From NCBI RefSeq assembly GCF_000235425.2, contig NZ_KI912266.1, forward strand, positions 8,015,992 to 8,079,991: a stretch of 64,000 bases of DNA. The letters are read 5' to 3'. The DNA comes from Pseudofrankia saprophytica. GTDB lineage: Bacteria; Actinomycetota; Actinomycetes; Frankiales; Frankiaceae. Of the stretch, positions 7,321-16,374 are shown one piece after another; the stretch's first letter is position 1; each line of letters starts with the position of its first letter. The translations under genes were made by a program, and so were the position numbers. The notes beneath the pieces were generated by a model. It saw only the letters and a list, made by a program, of their open reading frames with translations, ran no database searches and was not told the DNA's origin.

Positions 7321-8832
7321 ATGTCAACAAAGATCACGTCCCATCCGGCCGGACCGCGGCCCGAGCACGACGCGACGGCTCCCGCCCCTCCCACCCCTTC
7401 CAGCCCTCCCAAGCCGACGACGAGGACCGAGCGGCGGGAGCGGCCCGCACCGCTGGACCGAGCCGCGCGCATCGTCGTCGCTCTCGTCGTGCTCGGCGCC
7501 ATCACCACCGTCCTGGACGCGACGATCGTCAGCGTCGCCCTCGACCGGCTGGCGAGCGACTTCGCCGTCGGGCTGACCACGGTCCAGTGGGTGATGACCG
7601 GCTATCTGCTGGCGCTCGCCGCGGTCATCCCGATCACCGGCTGGGCAGTCGACCGGTTCGGCGCGAAGCCGGTCTGGCTGGTCGCCGTCGGGACGTTCAC
7701 CGCCGGCTCACTGGCATGCGGCCTCGCCTGGTCAGCGCCCAGCCTGATCGCGTTCCGTGTGTTGCAGGGCCTCGGCGGCGGAATGGTGTTCCCCGTCGGG
7801 ATGACGATGGTCGCCAGGGCCGTGGGGCACGAGCGGATGGGCCGGGCGATGGCCGCCGTGGGCGTCCCGATGATGCTCGGGCCGATCCTGGGTCCGGTCG
7901 TCGGTGGCGTGCTCGTCTCGGCCGTCGACTGGCGGTGGATCTTCTTCCTCAACCTGCCCATCGGCGTCGCCTGCCTGCTGTGGTCCGCCCGCGCGCTCGA
8001 GCCGCAGCCAGGCAGCCGCGGCCAGCGCCTGGACGCCGTCGGCCTCGGCCTGCTCTCCCCGGGGCTGGTCGCGCTGGTCTACGGCGTCACGTCGATCGCC
8101 GGTGACGCGGACGGAATCGGCGCCGCCGCGCTGGCCTGGATCGGCGCGGGCGTCGCCCTGCTGGTGGCGTTCGCGGTCCGCGCGCCACGCGTCGCGGCGC
8201 CGCTGCTGGACCTGCGCCGCTTCACCGCCCGCGGTTTCACGCTGGCCGCCCTGGTCCAGGTCGTCAGCGTCGGCGCGCTGACCGGCGCGATGTTCCTGCT
8301 GCCGCTCTACTACCTGCAGGTCCGGGGAGCCTCGGCGCTGGAGACCGGGCTGCTGCTCGCCCCGCAGGGCGTGGGCGCGGCCGTGTCGCAGGCGCTGGCC
8401 GGCCGCCTGGTCGACCGGGGCCGTGGCCGTCTCGTGATCCTCGCCGGAAGCACGCTGCTGACGCTCGGATTCGTCGGCTACGCCCTGGCCGGCGACGCGG
8501 GCGACGACCTGGTCCTGCTGCCCGCGCAGGTCGCGCTCGGGCTCGGCGCCGGCTGTCTGTTCGCCCCGACGAGCGCGGCCGCGTACGCCACGCTCGACCG
8601 GGCCGCTATCGCCGGCGCGACAACCCTGCTGAGCATCCTCCAGCGGACCGGTGGAGTCGTCGCCACCGCCGTGTTCGCCGTCATCCTGCAGCACCAGCTG
8701 TCGGGAACAGCCGACCGAGCCCATGCGTTCAGCGTCACGTTCTGGTGGCCGGCCGTGCTGGCCGCCATGGCTCTGATCCCGGCTCTGGGCCTGAAGGCCT
8801 CCATGACGGAGCCGAAGGGAGCGCGGAAGTGA
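7321..8832 (+). CDS. DHA2-family MFS multidrug exporter (EmrB/QacA type)
   Basis: 503-aa proton-driven drug exporter with about 14 membrane helices. After a 45-residue Pro-rich cytoplasmic start it shows VLDATIVSVALDRLASDF (helix 1 with the conserved D), QWVMTGYLLALA, GWAVDRFGAKPVW (motif A variant), RVLQGLGGG, and motif C PMMLGPILGPVVGG, the antiporter signature. Start ATG at 7321 follows AGGAGG with 10 bases between. It is divergent from its TetR regulator, and its stop overlaps the GTG start of a VOC protein in GTGA, so export and the VOC activity are probably co-produced. The substrate is unknown; the paired VOC gene suggests a toxic small molecule or antibiotic. Confidence 0.9.
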   Translation: MSTKITSHPAGPRPEHDATAPAPPTPSSPPKPTTRTERRERPAPLDRAARIVVALVVLGAITTVLDATIVSVALDRLASDFAVGLTTVQWVMTGYLLALAAVIPITGWAVDRFGAKPVWLVAVGTFTAGSLACGLAWSAPSLIAFRVLQGLGGGMVFPVGMTMVARAVGHERMGRAMAAVGVPMMLGPILGPVVGGVLVSAVDWRWIFFLNLPIGVACLLWSARALEPQPGSRGQRLDAVGLGLLSPGLVALVYGVTSIAGDADGIGAAALAWIGAGVALLVAFAVRAPRVAAPLLDLRRFTARGFTLAALVQVVSVGALTGAMFLLPLYYLQVRGASALETGLLLAPQGVGAAVSQALAGRLVDRGRGRLVILAGSTLLTLGFVGYALAGDAGDDLVLLPAQVALGLGAGCLFAPTSAAAYATLDRAAIAGATTLLSILQRTGGVVATAVFAVILQHQLSGTADRAHAFSVTFWWPAVLAAMALIPALGLKASMTEPKGARK

Positions 8833-9212
8833 GCATCGAGCTGAACCACACGATCGTCTGGTCGTCCGACCGGGACGCCACCGCCACCTTCCTCACCGAG
8901 ATCCTCGGCCTGCCGGACGCGCCGGTCTACGGGCCGTTCCGCGTCGTGCAGGTCGCGGGCGTCAGCCTGGACGTCGGCCAGGCCACCGGCGAGGTCCACC
9001 CGCAGCATTACGCCTTCCTGGTGGGCGACCGGGAGTTCGACGAGATCTTCGGCCGTGTCCGCGACCGCGGCCTGTCCTGGTGGGCCGACCCGATGCTCAC
9101 CCGCGCCGGCGAGATCAACCACCATGACGGCGGCCGTGGCGTCTACTGGCAAAGCCCCGACCGACACATTCTGGAGATCATCACCGTCCCCTACGGCGGC
9201 GCCGCCGCGTGA
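8829..9212 (+). CDS. VOC-superfamily protein (glyoxalase/bleomycin-resistance fold)
   Basis: 127-aa protein from the GTG at 8829, which overlaps the exporter stop by four bases (GTGA) and has GGGAG at 8817-8821. It shows the paired beta-alpha-beta-beta-beta layout: IELNHTIVWSSDRDATATFLTEILG at the start, HYAFLV in the middle and SPDRHILEIITVPYG at the end. Likely metal ligands are the first His in ELNHT, the His of QHYAF and the Glu of LEIIT. Members either modify small electrophiles or bind drugs. Being translated with an efflux pump under a TetR operator, a drug-binding or detoxifying role is the best guess. An in-frame start further upstream, inside the exporter gene, is unlikely. Confidence 0.82.
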   Translation: MSIELNHTIVWSSDRDATATFLTEILGLPDAPVYGPFRVVQVAGVSLDVGQATGEVHPQHYAFLVGDREFDEIFGRVRDRGLSWWADPMLTRAGEINHHDGGRGVYWQSPDRHILEIITVPYGGAAA

Positions 9213-9371
9213 GCCGAACGGCCGACCGCCTGGACGGGGTCCGCGACCTTCGCGGGCCCCGTCCCTCGTCGTCGGCCTGGTTCCAGGCGATCCGTCCCCG
9301 CTCAGAACACTGGGCCGGCCAGGCGCCGCCGTTGACTGGCCGCCGGTGACTGCCGCCGGTGACTGGGAGCG

Positions 9372-10004
9372 TCAGGAGACCGGCTGACGGGACGGTTGCC
9401 AGGCGGGGTCGCGGCCGGTGAGGCCAACGAGCTGGTCGAGTAGCGGCGCGTGCGCCGGCACGGAGACCGGTGCGCCGAACAGGCCGGGTGTTCCGTCCGG
9501 AGCCTGTTCGACGACCGTGCTGACCCAGCCGTGCGCCGACCGCAGCGCGTCGGTGAAGGTGGGGTCGTCGGCCGGGTAGGGCTGCCCGGTCGCGACGGCG
9601 AGGTCCCACCCGTGAATGACGATCTCGTTGAGCGCCACAGCCCCCGCCGTCTCCGCCGGCAAGGGCCCTCCGCCCACGTAGGTGCTGCCCGTCCACGCCG
9701 TCGGTGCCAGCCACGCGTCGGCGAGCTCGGCGATCCGGTCCGGCAGCCTCTTGCGCCAGTCGTCTCCCAGCCTCGACGGGTCCGGCACCGGAGCCGCGCC
9801 ATCGCCCGGAAGCCGGTGCTTGGTCGCGGCGGCGGTGAAGGCGACGCACAGGCCGTCGACGTGGTCGAGCAGCCAACCGACGGAGACGCCCTGACAGGGC
9901 GTGGGCGCGGCGAGCTGGGCATCCTCGATACCTTCGATGATCCTGGTCAGCGCGGCGGCGGCCGGACTCAGGTCGACGTTCGTGCCGTCTTTCTCTTCGG
10001 TCAC
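9372..10004 (-). CDS. TIGR03086-type DinB-fold protein (mycothiol-dependent maleylpyruvate isomerase family)
   Basis: 210-aa cytoplasmic protein. The start chosen is the GTG at 10004 because GGAGG (complement of 10010-10014) lies five bases before it; an open frame extends further but without a ribosome-binding site. Features: PTPCQGVSVGWLLDHV in the first helix pair (usual form TPCxxWxVxxLxxH), ADAWLAPTAW, and NEIVIHGWDLAVATGQP, the conserved HxWDLAxATGQ signature whose His residues bind a divalent metal. Family members use mycothiol in S-transfer or isomerisation; most, including this one, have no known substrate. It stands alone between a VOC gene and a kinase gene. Confidence 0.85.
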   Translation of the reverse strand: MTEEKDGTNVDLSPAAAALTRIIEGIEDAQLAAPTPCQGVSVGWLLDHVDGLCVAFTAAATKHRLPGDGAAPVPDPSRLGDDWRKRLPDRIAELADAWLAPTAWTGSTYVGGGPLPAETAGAVALNEIVIHGWDLAVATGQPYPADDPTFTDALRSAHGWVSTVVEQAPDGTPGLFGAPVSVPAHAPLLDQLVGLTGRDPAWQPSRQPVS

Positions 10005-10230
10005 GGTGTCCTCCACATGATCGGCGTCCTCCGCATGATCGTCCGGTACGTCACACCAGTGGAGACCACGGAAACCGCGGAGACTCATCGATCGGCGCCG
10101 CCTCGAGCGCGTGGCCGATCCACGATGCGCTGCCGGTAGTCGGTTGGGTGACCATCGTGTCCGGGCGCGCCTCAGCAGCATTACCCTCCGGCGCTGGAAG
10201 CCGAACCGTGCTGGTCTTGGGGGGTTGGTT

Positions 10231-12276
10231 GTGAGCGGGCTCCCCGCGGCGGCGACGGCACTCGAAGCCGGCGACCCACGCCACGTGGGGCCCTATCGAC
10301 TGCTGGGCCGGCTCGGTCAGGGCGGCATGGGCTGGGTGTATCTCGGGCGGCGGGTCGAGGGGGTTGGCGACGCCGGGACACGGCCCTATGTCGCGGTCAA
10401 GGTGATCGCACCCCACCTGGCTGAGATCCCGGAGTTCCGGAAGCGCTTCGCGCAGGAGGCACGGACCGCTCAGCGCGTCGCGCGTTTCTGCACCGCCGAG
10501 GTGATCGAGGTCGATGTCACCGGCCCGCGGCCGTATCTGGTCACGGAGTTCATCGATGGGCCGTCGCTGGCTGACCAGATGGCCCGTCGGGGACCGCTGC
10601 CGCCGGCCGAGGTAGAACGACTCGCGATCGCGGTGGCGACGGCGCTGAGGGCAATTCACGCCGCCCAGCTCATCCACCGCGACCTCAAGCCCGGGAACAT
10701 CATGCTGTCGCCATCCGGGCCGCTGGTCATCGACTTCGGCATTGCCCGCGCACTCGACGCCGCCGCCACCACCTCGGGCTGGCACGGCACCCCGGCCTAC
10801 ATGGCGCCGGAACAGGCGAACGGGCGGCCCCTCACGACGGCCGCCGACGTCCATGCCTGGGGCGCGGTCCTCATCGCCGCGTCTACCGGGCACCCTCCGT
10901 TCGGAAAGGCGCCGCTGGCGGTTCTCCTGCATCGGATCGTGCACGACGAGCCCGACCTGTCCAGCCTTCCGGCCACCCTGCGTCCCGTCGTCGCCAGCGC
11001 CATGCGCAAGGAGCCGTCCCAGCGGCCGACGGCATCCGAGCTTCACGACCTGGTGAGCCAGGCATTTCACTCGGTGCAGCCGGCGGTCGAAACAACCGTG
11101 GACGTGGACGTGGACGGCGACGGGCCAGGCACGCTCCAGCCGACACGTGTGCTGACGCGGCGTCGGAAGGCGGCCCGGCGTGGCGTGTTTCTCGGCTTCG
11201 TGGTCGTCCTCGCGGCCGCTGTCGCGCTCACCCTGATCCTCAGGAACGGTGACCGCCGGGAAGACAGCAACCGCCGGGAAACGAGCGCGGATCTCCTCGC
11301 GGCGCATCCGCCGCAACCTGTCGGCCAGCCCATGACCGGCCACCGCAACGCCGTTCTTTCCGTGGCGCTTTCCATAGACGGAAGGACGCTGGCCAGCGGG
11401 GGCTTCGACGGCGCCGTTCGGCTGTGGAACGTCGCCGACCCCGCCCATGCGGCATATCTGACCGGACCACAGACCCCACGCAAGGATGCCGCCGTGCGCG
11501 GGGTCGCTGTCTCGCCGGACGGCAGGATCCTCGCCAGCGCGAGCCTCGGCTCCACCGTCCTGCTCTGGAACATCACCAACCCCGCGGTGCCCGCACGGCT
11601 GGGCCAGCCGCTTCCACACACCGACGCGGTGCGCGCGGTCACGTTCTCACCCGACGGGTCGACGCTCGCCACCGGCGGACGCGACAAGACCGTCCACCTG
11701 TGGGACATCCGTGATCCCGCCGATCCCAGGCCCCTGGGACAGCCGCTCGAGGGCAACACCGAGGACGTCGTCTCTCTCGCCTTCTCACCCGACGGCAAGA
11801 CGTTGGCGAGCGGAGGGTGGGACCATTCAGTCCACCTCTGGGACCTCACCGATCGCGAGAGACCCAGGGCGCTCGGCCAGCCGCTACGTGGCCACACCGA
11901 CGTTGTCTGGACTGTCGGGTTCACCCCTGACAACCGCACCCTGATAACCGGCAGCGCGGACAGGACCGTCCGCCTCTGGGACCTCGCCGACCGGAACACG
12001 CCGAAGCAGCTTGGCGCGCCGCTGACGGGCTATCGAGATGCCGTCTGGTGCGGCGCCCTCTCGTCCGACGGATCCCTGCTGGCCATCGGCAGCGCCGACG
12101 GAACCGTCCGCTTCTGGGACATCTCCGATCCCGCCAAACCCGTCGCGCTGGAACCACCGCTCGACACCCACCACGGCAAGGTCGAATCGATCGTGTTCTC
12201 CCCAGACGGCACCCTCCTGGTCACCGCCGGCTCCGACTCCACAATCCGCCTCTGGAGACTCGGCACAGCGCAGTGA
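10231..12276 (+). CDS. Transmembrane Ser/Thr protein kinase with extracellular WD40 propeller
   Basis: 681 aa from GTG at 10231, preceded by a G-rich tract. Residues 20-290 are a Hanks-type kinase: GRLGQGGMGWVYLG loop, catalytic K57 in YVAVKVI, HRDLKPGN (149-156), DFG (168-170) and MAPEQ. A juxtamembrane linker ends in RRRKAARR, followed by one membrane helix VFLGFVVVLAAAVALTLIL. The outside part carries seven WD40 repeats, each ending in a form of VRLWDL (for example DGRTLASGGFDGAVRLWNV, DGSTLATGGRDKTVHLWDI), enough for one complete seven-bladed propeller. The layout indicates a receptor kinase whose propeller binds a partner or ligand outside the membrane. Compare the kinase at 23447-25624, which has a different propeller type. 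Confidence 0.92.
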   Translation: MSGLPAAATALEAGDPRHVGPYRLLGRLGQGGMGWVYLGRRVEGVGDAGTRPYVAVKVIAPHLAEIPEFRKRFAQEARTAQRVARFCTAEVIEVDVTGPRPYLVTEFIDGPSLADQMARRGPLPPAEVERLAIAVATALRAIHAAQLIHRDLKPGNIMLSPSGPLVIDFGIARALDAAATTSGWHGTPAYMAPEQANGRPLTTAADVHAWGAVLIAASTGHPPFGKAPLAVLLHRIVHDEPDLSSLPATLRPVVASAMRKEPSQRPTASELHDLVSQAFHSVQPAVETTVDVDVDGDGPGTLQPTRVLTRRRKAARRGVFLGFVVVLAAAVALTLILRNGDRREDSNRRETSADLLAAHPPQPVGQPMTGHRNAVLSVALSIDGRTLASGGFDGAVRLWNVADPAHAAYLTGPQTPRKDAAVRGVAVSPDGRILASASLGSTVLLWNITNPAVPARLGQPLPHTDAVRAVTFSPDGSTLATGGRDKTVHLWDIRDPADPRPLGQPLEGNTEDVVSLAFSPDGKTLASGGWDHSVHLWDLTDRERPRALGQPLRGHTDVVWTVGFTPDNRTLITGSADRTVRLWDLADRNTPKQLGAPLTGYRDAVWCGALSSDGSLLAIGSADGTVRFWDISDPAKPVALEPPLDTHHGKVESIVFSPDGTLLVTAGSDSTIRLWRLGTAQ

Positions 12277-12627
12277 ACAGCGCGCCCGGCGCATCCGTCG
12301 GGCCACGAGCGTCGAACAGTCGTAGAGGTCATCGTCGTAAGGCTCGATCGCGAGCAGATCGGCCGCTCCATCGCCTCCCCAGCTGCCCAACCGTGACGGT
12401 CTCCGACACCGCCATCTCCTCGACGACCTGGTTCGTCGCGATGGTCAGGAACAAACCACCGGATCTCGGTCAAACGTCCGCGAGATCGTGCCGCCCCGCT
12501 CGGGACTCGCCGACAACCCGGCCGAGTCGATGTGAGCGTGTTCTCAGTGAAACGTGCGCACGGTAGATCGACAGGTTCGCGGTGCTTCGGTCAGCCTGTT
12601 TCCGCTGGTGCGGTGGTGATGCCGGGC
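12277..12627. other. Gap between the WD40 kinase and the alcohol dehydrogenase
   Basis: 351 bases between convergent genes. Both strands have short open frames, but none shows a ribosome-binding site or family similarity. A minus-strand stretch near 12440 reads LTIATNQVVEEMAVSETVTV, which might be a decayed gene remnant, but this is weak. I see no strong terminator. Confidence 0.3.
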
Positions 12628-13575
12628 TCAGGCGACGTCGACGACGACCTTGATGGCACCCGACTCGCGGTCGCTGGCCACCCGGAATGCCTCGGCCGCG
12701 TCCTCGATCGGGAAACGATGGGTTATGAGCGAGTCCGGGATCTCGGGGCGTGCGGCGAGCATCTTCGCGGCTTCGAGCATCTCCCGCTTTCCGGCATGCC
12801 CGCAGTACCCCATCGACGCGACCAGCGTCACTTCCTTGGTCAGCAGGGCCGAGTACGGCACGTCGAGGCCACCATGGTGGACGCCCAGGAGCGATACGGT
12901 CCCTCCCGGCTTGACCAGCTCGATGCTGCGCTGCAGCGAGCTGGGCGATCCGGCGGCCTCGATCACCACGTCGTAGAGCGTCCCGGGCTCGGGCTCCGCG
13001 GCCCCCAGCCGCTCGCGGATCTCGTGCTGATGGCGGTAGCGGGCCTCGAGCACCACCTCGTCGGCGCCCTGGGCCTGGGCCGCGGCCGCGGCCAGCTGGC
13101 CGATCGATCCGCCGCCGACGACGGCGACCGTCCGTCCCGGCGCGGTCCCGCCGAGCCGAACCCCGTGCCAGGACACCGAGGCGGGCTCGGCGAGCGACGC
13201 GTTCGAGATGTCGAGCCCCGCCGGCAGGTCGAGGACCTTGTGGGCCGGTACCCGGAACTGCTCCACCATGCCGCCGTTCTGCATGATGCCGAGCGCCTTC
13301 CTGGTGGACTGGGCGCAGAGGTTGTTCCGGCCCTCCAGGCAGAAGCCGCACTCCCCGCAGCCGAACAGGCCCTCCACCAGCGCGGGCGTCCCGTCCGCCT
13401 TCCACCCGGCGAGCTCGTGGCCGAGGATGAACCGGGTCCCGAGACGCAGGTAGGCGAAGTCCGAGGCGCAGATCCCGGCAACGGCCATGGTCAGCAGCTC
13501 GCCGTCGTCCCAGCCGGGCACGTCGTCGACGTCGACGACGATGGGCCGGCCCTGATGCCCTCGGACTGCCTTCAT
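12628..13575 (-). CDS. Zinc-dependent medium-chain alcohol dehydrogenase (MDR family)
   Basis: 315 aa from ATG at 13575, with GGGAGG a few bases upstream. GroES-like catalytic domain: C36-A-S-D39 and G52-H53-E54 supply the catalytic zinc ligands, and C73, C76, C79 and C87 in FGCGECGFCLEGRNNLC form the structural zinc lobe. The Rossmann domain shows TVAVVGGGSIGQLAAAAAQ near the middle. The protein is somewhat shorter than the usual 340-350 residues because the N-terminal lobe is compact. It should oxidise an alcohol or reduce a carbonyl with NAD(P). Upstream on the same strand lie a truncated SDR and an exporter; a shared transcript is possible. The substrate is not predictable. Confidence 0.88.
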   Translation of the reverse strand: MKAVRGHQGRPIVVDVDDVPGWDDGELLTMAVAGICASDFAYLRLGTRFILGHELAGWKADGTPALVEGLFGCGECGFCLEGRNNLCAQSTRKALGIMQNGGMVEQFRVPAHKVLDLPAGLDISNASLAEPASVSWHGVRLGGTAPGRTVAVVGGGSIGQLAAAAAQAQGADEVVLEARYRHQHEIRERLGAAEPEPGTLYDVVIEAAGSPSSLQRSIELVKPGGTVSLLGVHHGGLDVPYSALLTKEVTLVASMGYCGHAGKREMLEAAKMLAARPEIPDSLITHRFPIEDAAEAFRVASDRESGAIKVVVDVA

Positions 13576-13694
13576 TGCCGTCCTCCCACCGTCGATGCCG
13601 CACAGCCTGCTGCCACGGCAGACGTGCATCTTCCCTCGCCCACCCGGCACGCGCGCTCCTTCCCACTCCGCGATCCGTCCATCCGTGGGTTCGG

Positions 13695-14147
13695 TTACAG
13701 CTCGGCGAACAGGGAAGGCTCGGCGAACGAGGCGCAGACCCCGCCGTCGATGAGCACGTCGGTCCCGTTGACGAAGCTGGCCTCGTCCAAGAGGAGGAAC
13801 GCGACCACCGCGGCGACCTCCTCGGGAAGGCCTCTGCGGCCCAGCGGCGTGCGTCTGACCAGCGCGTCGAGCTGGACGTCGTTCGCTTCCTCAGCGGCCA
13901 CCATCGGGGTGTCGATCGTGCCGGGCGATACCGAGCAGACCCGGGCGCCGACCGGGCCCAGCCGCACCGCCTCGCGCCGCACGAGCCGGACGACGCCCCG
14001 CTTCGCCCAGGCGTAGGCGAGGCCGGCGTTCTCGATGTCGGGCCCGAGAGCGGCGCGGATGCGTTCGAGGAAATCCGCCTGAAGCACCGCGTCGAGCGCG
14101 GCGTCGACCGCCGCGTCGGACGTCCCGATTCCGATCCACGGGATCAA
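13695..14147 (-). pseudogene. N-terminally truncated short-chain dehydrogenase remnant
   Basis: About 150 codons encode only the C-terminal half of a classical SDR: catalytic YAWAK (Y-x-x-x-K) and RVCSVSPGTIDTPM followed by the family ending FLLLDEASFVNGTDVLIDGG. The whole NAD-binding half, including TGxxxGxG and NNAG, is absent. The only candidate start is a TTG at 14147 without a ribosome-binding site. Upstream the frame runs 12 codons into the exporter stop codon at 14184-14186, which is in the same frame. This looks like a deletion junction that removed about 100 SDR codons. A catalytically active product is unlikely. Confidence 0.75.
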
Positions 14148-14183
14148 GGAGGCGAATGGGACTCCTGACTGGCTTCCAGGTCG

Positions 14184-16292
14184 TCAGTCCGAGCGCAGCT
14201 GGTCCACCAGCCAGCCGACCGGGCTGACGCGGATCGCGAGCCGTAGCACCGTCGCCGACCACCCCGGGAGGTCCCCGTCGTCGGCGCGGCGGTCGACGGC
14301 GTGGTCGAGGCCGTGCCGGACGGCGGGTGTGAGCTCGTCGTTCGTAAGGGGCAGCCGGGGCTGGCCGCTTTCGGGCAGCAGTGTCAGCAGCAGCGCCGCC
14401 CGACTCGTCCGGAGCTCGCAGGCGGCTCCGTCGAGGGTGTCGAGCGCGAGCTGTTGGACGAACCCGTCGGCGCCGCCGAGCGCGAAGGCCGGCTGGGTGG
14501 TGCAGGGATCGGGTACGGACAGGCCGCCCCGCCCACCGGAGCGGAGGGTCGAAGCGGCGAGGCCGATCGCCAGTACCGGCGACAGGACGACAGCGACCGC
14601 CCTCGTCGCCCGCCCGAGCCGGGCGCTGCCGGCGGGGCCGCCGGTGCGAGCAGGGCCGGCGGGGCGAGTGGGGCCGGCGGGGCGGGACGTCGGCCCTCGC
14701 GGGGCCGGCACCGACCACCGCCCTGGCCCGATCCGCGACGCCGGTACCAGCGCGAGGAGCGCACACAGGGCACACAGGGCGAACGAGTTCCGGAAGGCGC
14801 CGGTGACCGCCGTCGTGATGATGCCGGACAGGGTGTGCTGGAGGGTGTCGAGGCTGCCGTCGGGCGCGACCTGCTCGAACACCTCGTCCAGGTCGGGCAG
14901 CTCCCCCGCGGGAGTGTCACCCAGCGCCTCCCCCAGCGTGCGGGCGAGCGAGACCTTGCTGGCCAGCGGGACCGGTTCACGCAGTCCGGCCTCGGTGCCG
15001 GCCACGACCGCGTCGTCGAGCCGGGCGCCCAGTGAGGAGGCCAGCAGGGGCGTGACCGCGGCAAGCGCGAGCACGAGACCGACATGGCGCGCGACGACCG
15101 AGACGGTGCCGTCGAACGCCAGGCGCGGGCCGACACGGATGGAGGCCTCGGTGAGCGTGGGGACCGCGAGCCCCAGCCCGAAGCCGGTCACGGCGAGCGC
15201 GGCGGCGGCCGTCGCCCAGCCCTTGTCGGGGACCAGCGCCAGGCTGGCCAGCCCGCCGGCGACGGTCAGGCAGCCGGCCAGCGCCAACGTGCGCGGCCGG
15301 CGGCCGGCGGTGACGTAGCGGCTGGCGAGGGTACCGAGCGGGAGGACGGTCGCCACGGCGGCGGCGGTCAGCGGCGTCGCGCCCCAACCATTGATCATCA
15401 GAAGGATCACGAGGAACAGCGCGCCGACCAGCGCCGCCGACACCAACGCCAGCGCCACGTGCGCGGCGATCAGCCGGGACGGCCGCATTTCGCTGGTACG
15501 CGCCGGACCGGGTGACCCCAGCGGACCGGACGGCCCAGCGGGGCCGGCCGGGCCAGCGGAGCCAGCCGGGCCAGCGGAGCCAGCCGGCCAGGGCTGGCCA
15601 GGTGAGTCCGGAGTGGCGCCGCGCACGGGGAGCGGCCTGGCCCGCGCGGCGCGCGGCAGTGCCACGATCGCGGCCGCGGCCAGCGGGGCCTGGACGAAGA
15701 AGATCGCCCGCCAGCTGAACACCTCGGTCAGCAGCCCACCCGCGGCGGGGCCGAGCGCGGACCCGACCGCGGCCGCCGCCGACCAGGCCGCGAGGCCCGC
15801 CTGGTCCGATCCGGCGAGCCTCGCCAGCAGCGGGAGGGAGCCGGCGAGCAGCAGTGCCGCGCCGGCTCCCTGGATGACGCGCAGCCAGGTCAGTGACCCG
15901 AGCGAGCCCGCCGTGGCGCATCCCAGGGAGGCGAGGAGGAAGACGACCAGACCCAGGGCGGTGAGCGCCAGCCAACCGCGCCGGCGTACGAGCAGCAGGA
16001 CGGGTACCGCCGCGAGCACGATCGCGACGTTGTAGCCGGTCACCACCCACGAGACCGCCGAAACGGTCGAGTCGTACTCGGCGAGCAGCTCCGGCGCCGC
16101 GAGCACCACGATCGAGGCGTCCGCGAAGGCGACCGCCACGGCGAGCGCCAGCAGCCAGCCCGACAACGGCAGCGCCGCCCCACCGCCACCGCCGCGTGGT
16201 CGAGTCATCGCCGCGGACCAGGGAGCCGGCGCCTGAAGTCCTTCGTCGGCGGTCACGAGGACCAGCCTCCCCGCCATCCGCGGCGGCGTCAC
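14184..16292 (-). CDS. MFS transporter (DHA2-like) with Gly/Pro-rich loop and C-terminal extracytoplasmic extension
   Basis: Up to 702 aa, starting at GTG 16292; ATGs at 16277 and 16208 are alternatives and none has a clear ribosome-binding site. About 14 membrane helices begin at WLLALAVAVAFADASIVVLA. MFS signatures are WVVTGYNVAIVL, RVIQGAGAAL and GSALGPAAGGLL (motif C). A central loop is a collagen-like Gly-Pro-Ala repeat. After the transporter core come a second Gly/Pro-rich linker, one more membrane helix and about 130 residues starting CTTQPAFALGGADGF, probably outside the cell. That tail is unusual for DHA2 exporters, which end soon after helix 14. Substrate unknown. Confidence 0.8.
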   Translation of the reverse strand: MTPPRMAGRLVLVTADEGLQAPAPWSAAMTRPRGGGGGAALPLSGWLLALAVAVAFADASIVVLAAPELLAEYDSTVSAVSWVVTGYNVAIVLAAVPVLLLVRRRGWLALTALGLVVFLLASLGCATAGSLGSLTWLRVIQGAGAALLLAGSLPLLARLAGSDQAGLAAWSAAAAVGSALGPAAGGLLTEVFSWRAIFFVQAPLAAAAIVALPRAARARPLPVRGATPDSPGQPWPAGSAGPAGSAGPAGPAGPSGPLGSPGPARTSEMRPSRLIAAHVALALVSAALVGALFLVILLMINGWGATPLTAAAVATVLPLGTLASRYVTAGRRPRTLALAGCLTVAGGLASLALVPDKGWATAAAALAVTGFGLGLAVPTLTEASIRVGPRLAFDGTVSVVARHVGLVLALAAVTPLLASSLGARLDDAVVAGTEAGLREPVPLASKVSLARTLGEALGDTPAGELPDLDEVFEQVAPDGSLDTLQHTLSGIITTAVTGAFRNSFALCALCALLALVPASRIGPGRWSVPAPRGPTSRPAGPTRPAGPARTGGPAGSARLGRATRAVAVVLSPVLAIGLAASTLRSGGRGGLSVPDPCTTQPAFALGGADGFVQQLALDTLDGAACELRTSRAALLLTLLPESGQPRLPLTNDELTPAVRHGLDHAVDRRADDGDLPGWSATVLRLAIRVSPVGWLVDQLRSD
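15550..15585. repeat. 18-bp tandem repeat inside the transporter gene
   Basis: Two exact copies of GGGCCAGCGGAGCCAGCC lie head to tail (15550-15567 and 15568-15585) inside a longer Gly-Pro-Ala coding tract (about 15520-15600). The unit encodes six residues in frame, so copy-number change would lengthen or shorten a cytoplasmic loop without a frameshift. Confidence 0.8.
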
Positions 16293-16374
16293 TGGCGCTT
16301 ACCCGACATCTCGCCCTGGTGGCGTCCCCACCCTTCCGGCACCGCGCGTGTCCACAGGACGGTTTGGGCCGTCA

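Noticed and set aside
10051..11619. Long open frame on the minus strand opposite the WD40 kinase
   Set aside because: It is antisense to a gene with clear kinase and WD40 motifs; long antisense frames are expected in GC-rich DNA.
12270..12475. Possible gene remnant downstream of the WD40 kinase
   Set aside because: Only about 20 residues look protein-like; there is no start and no conserved motif.
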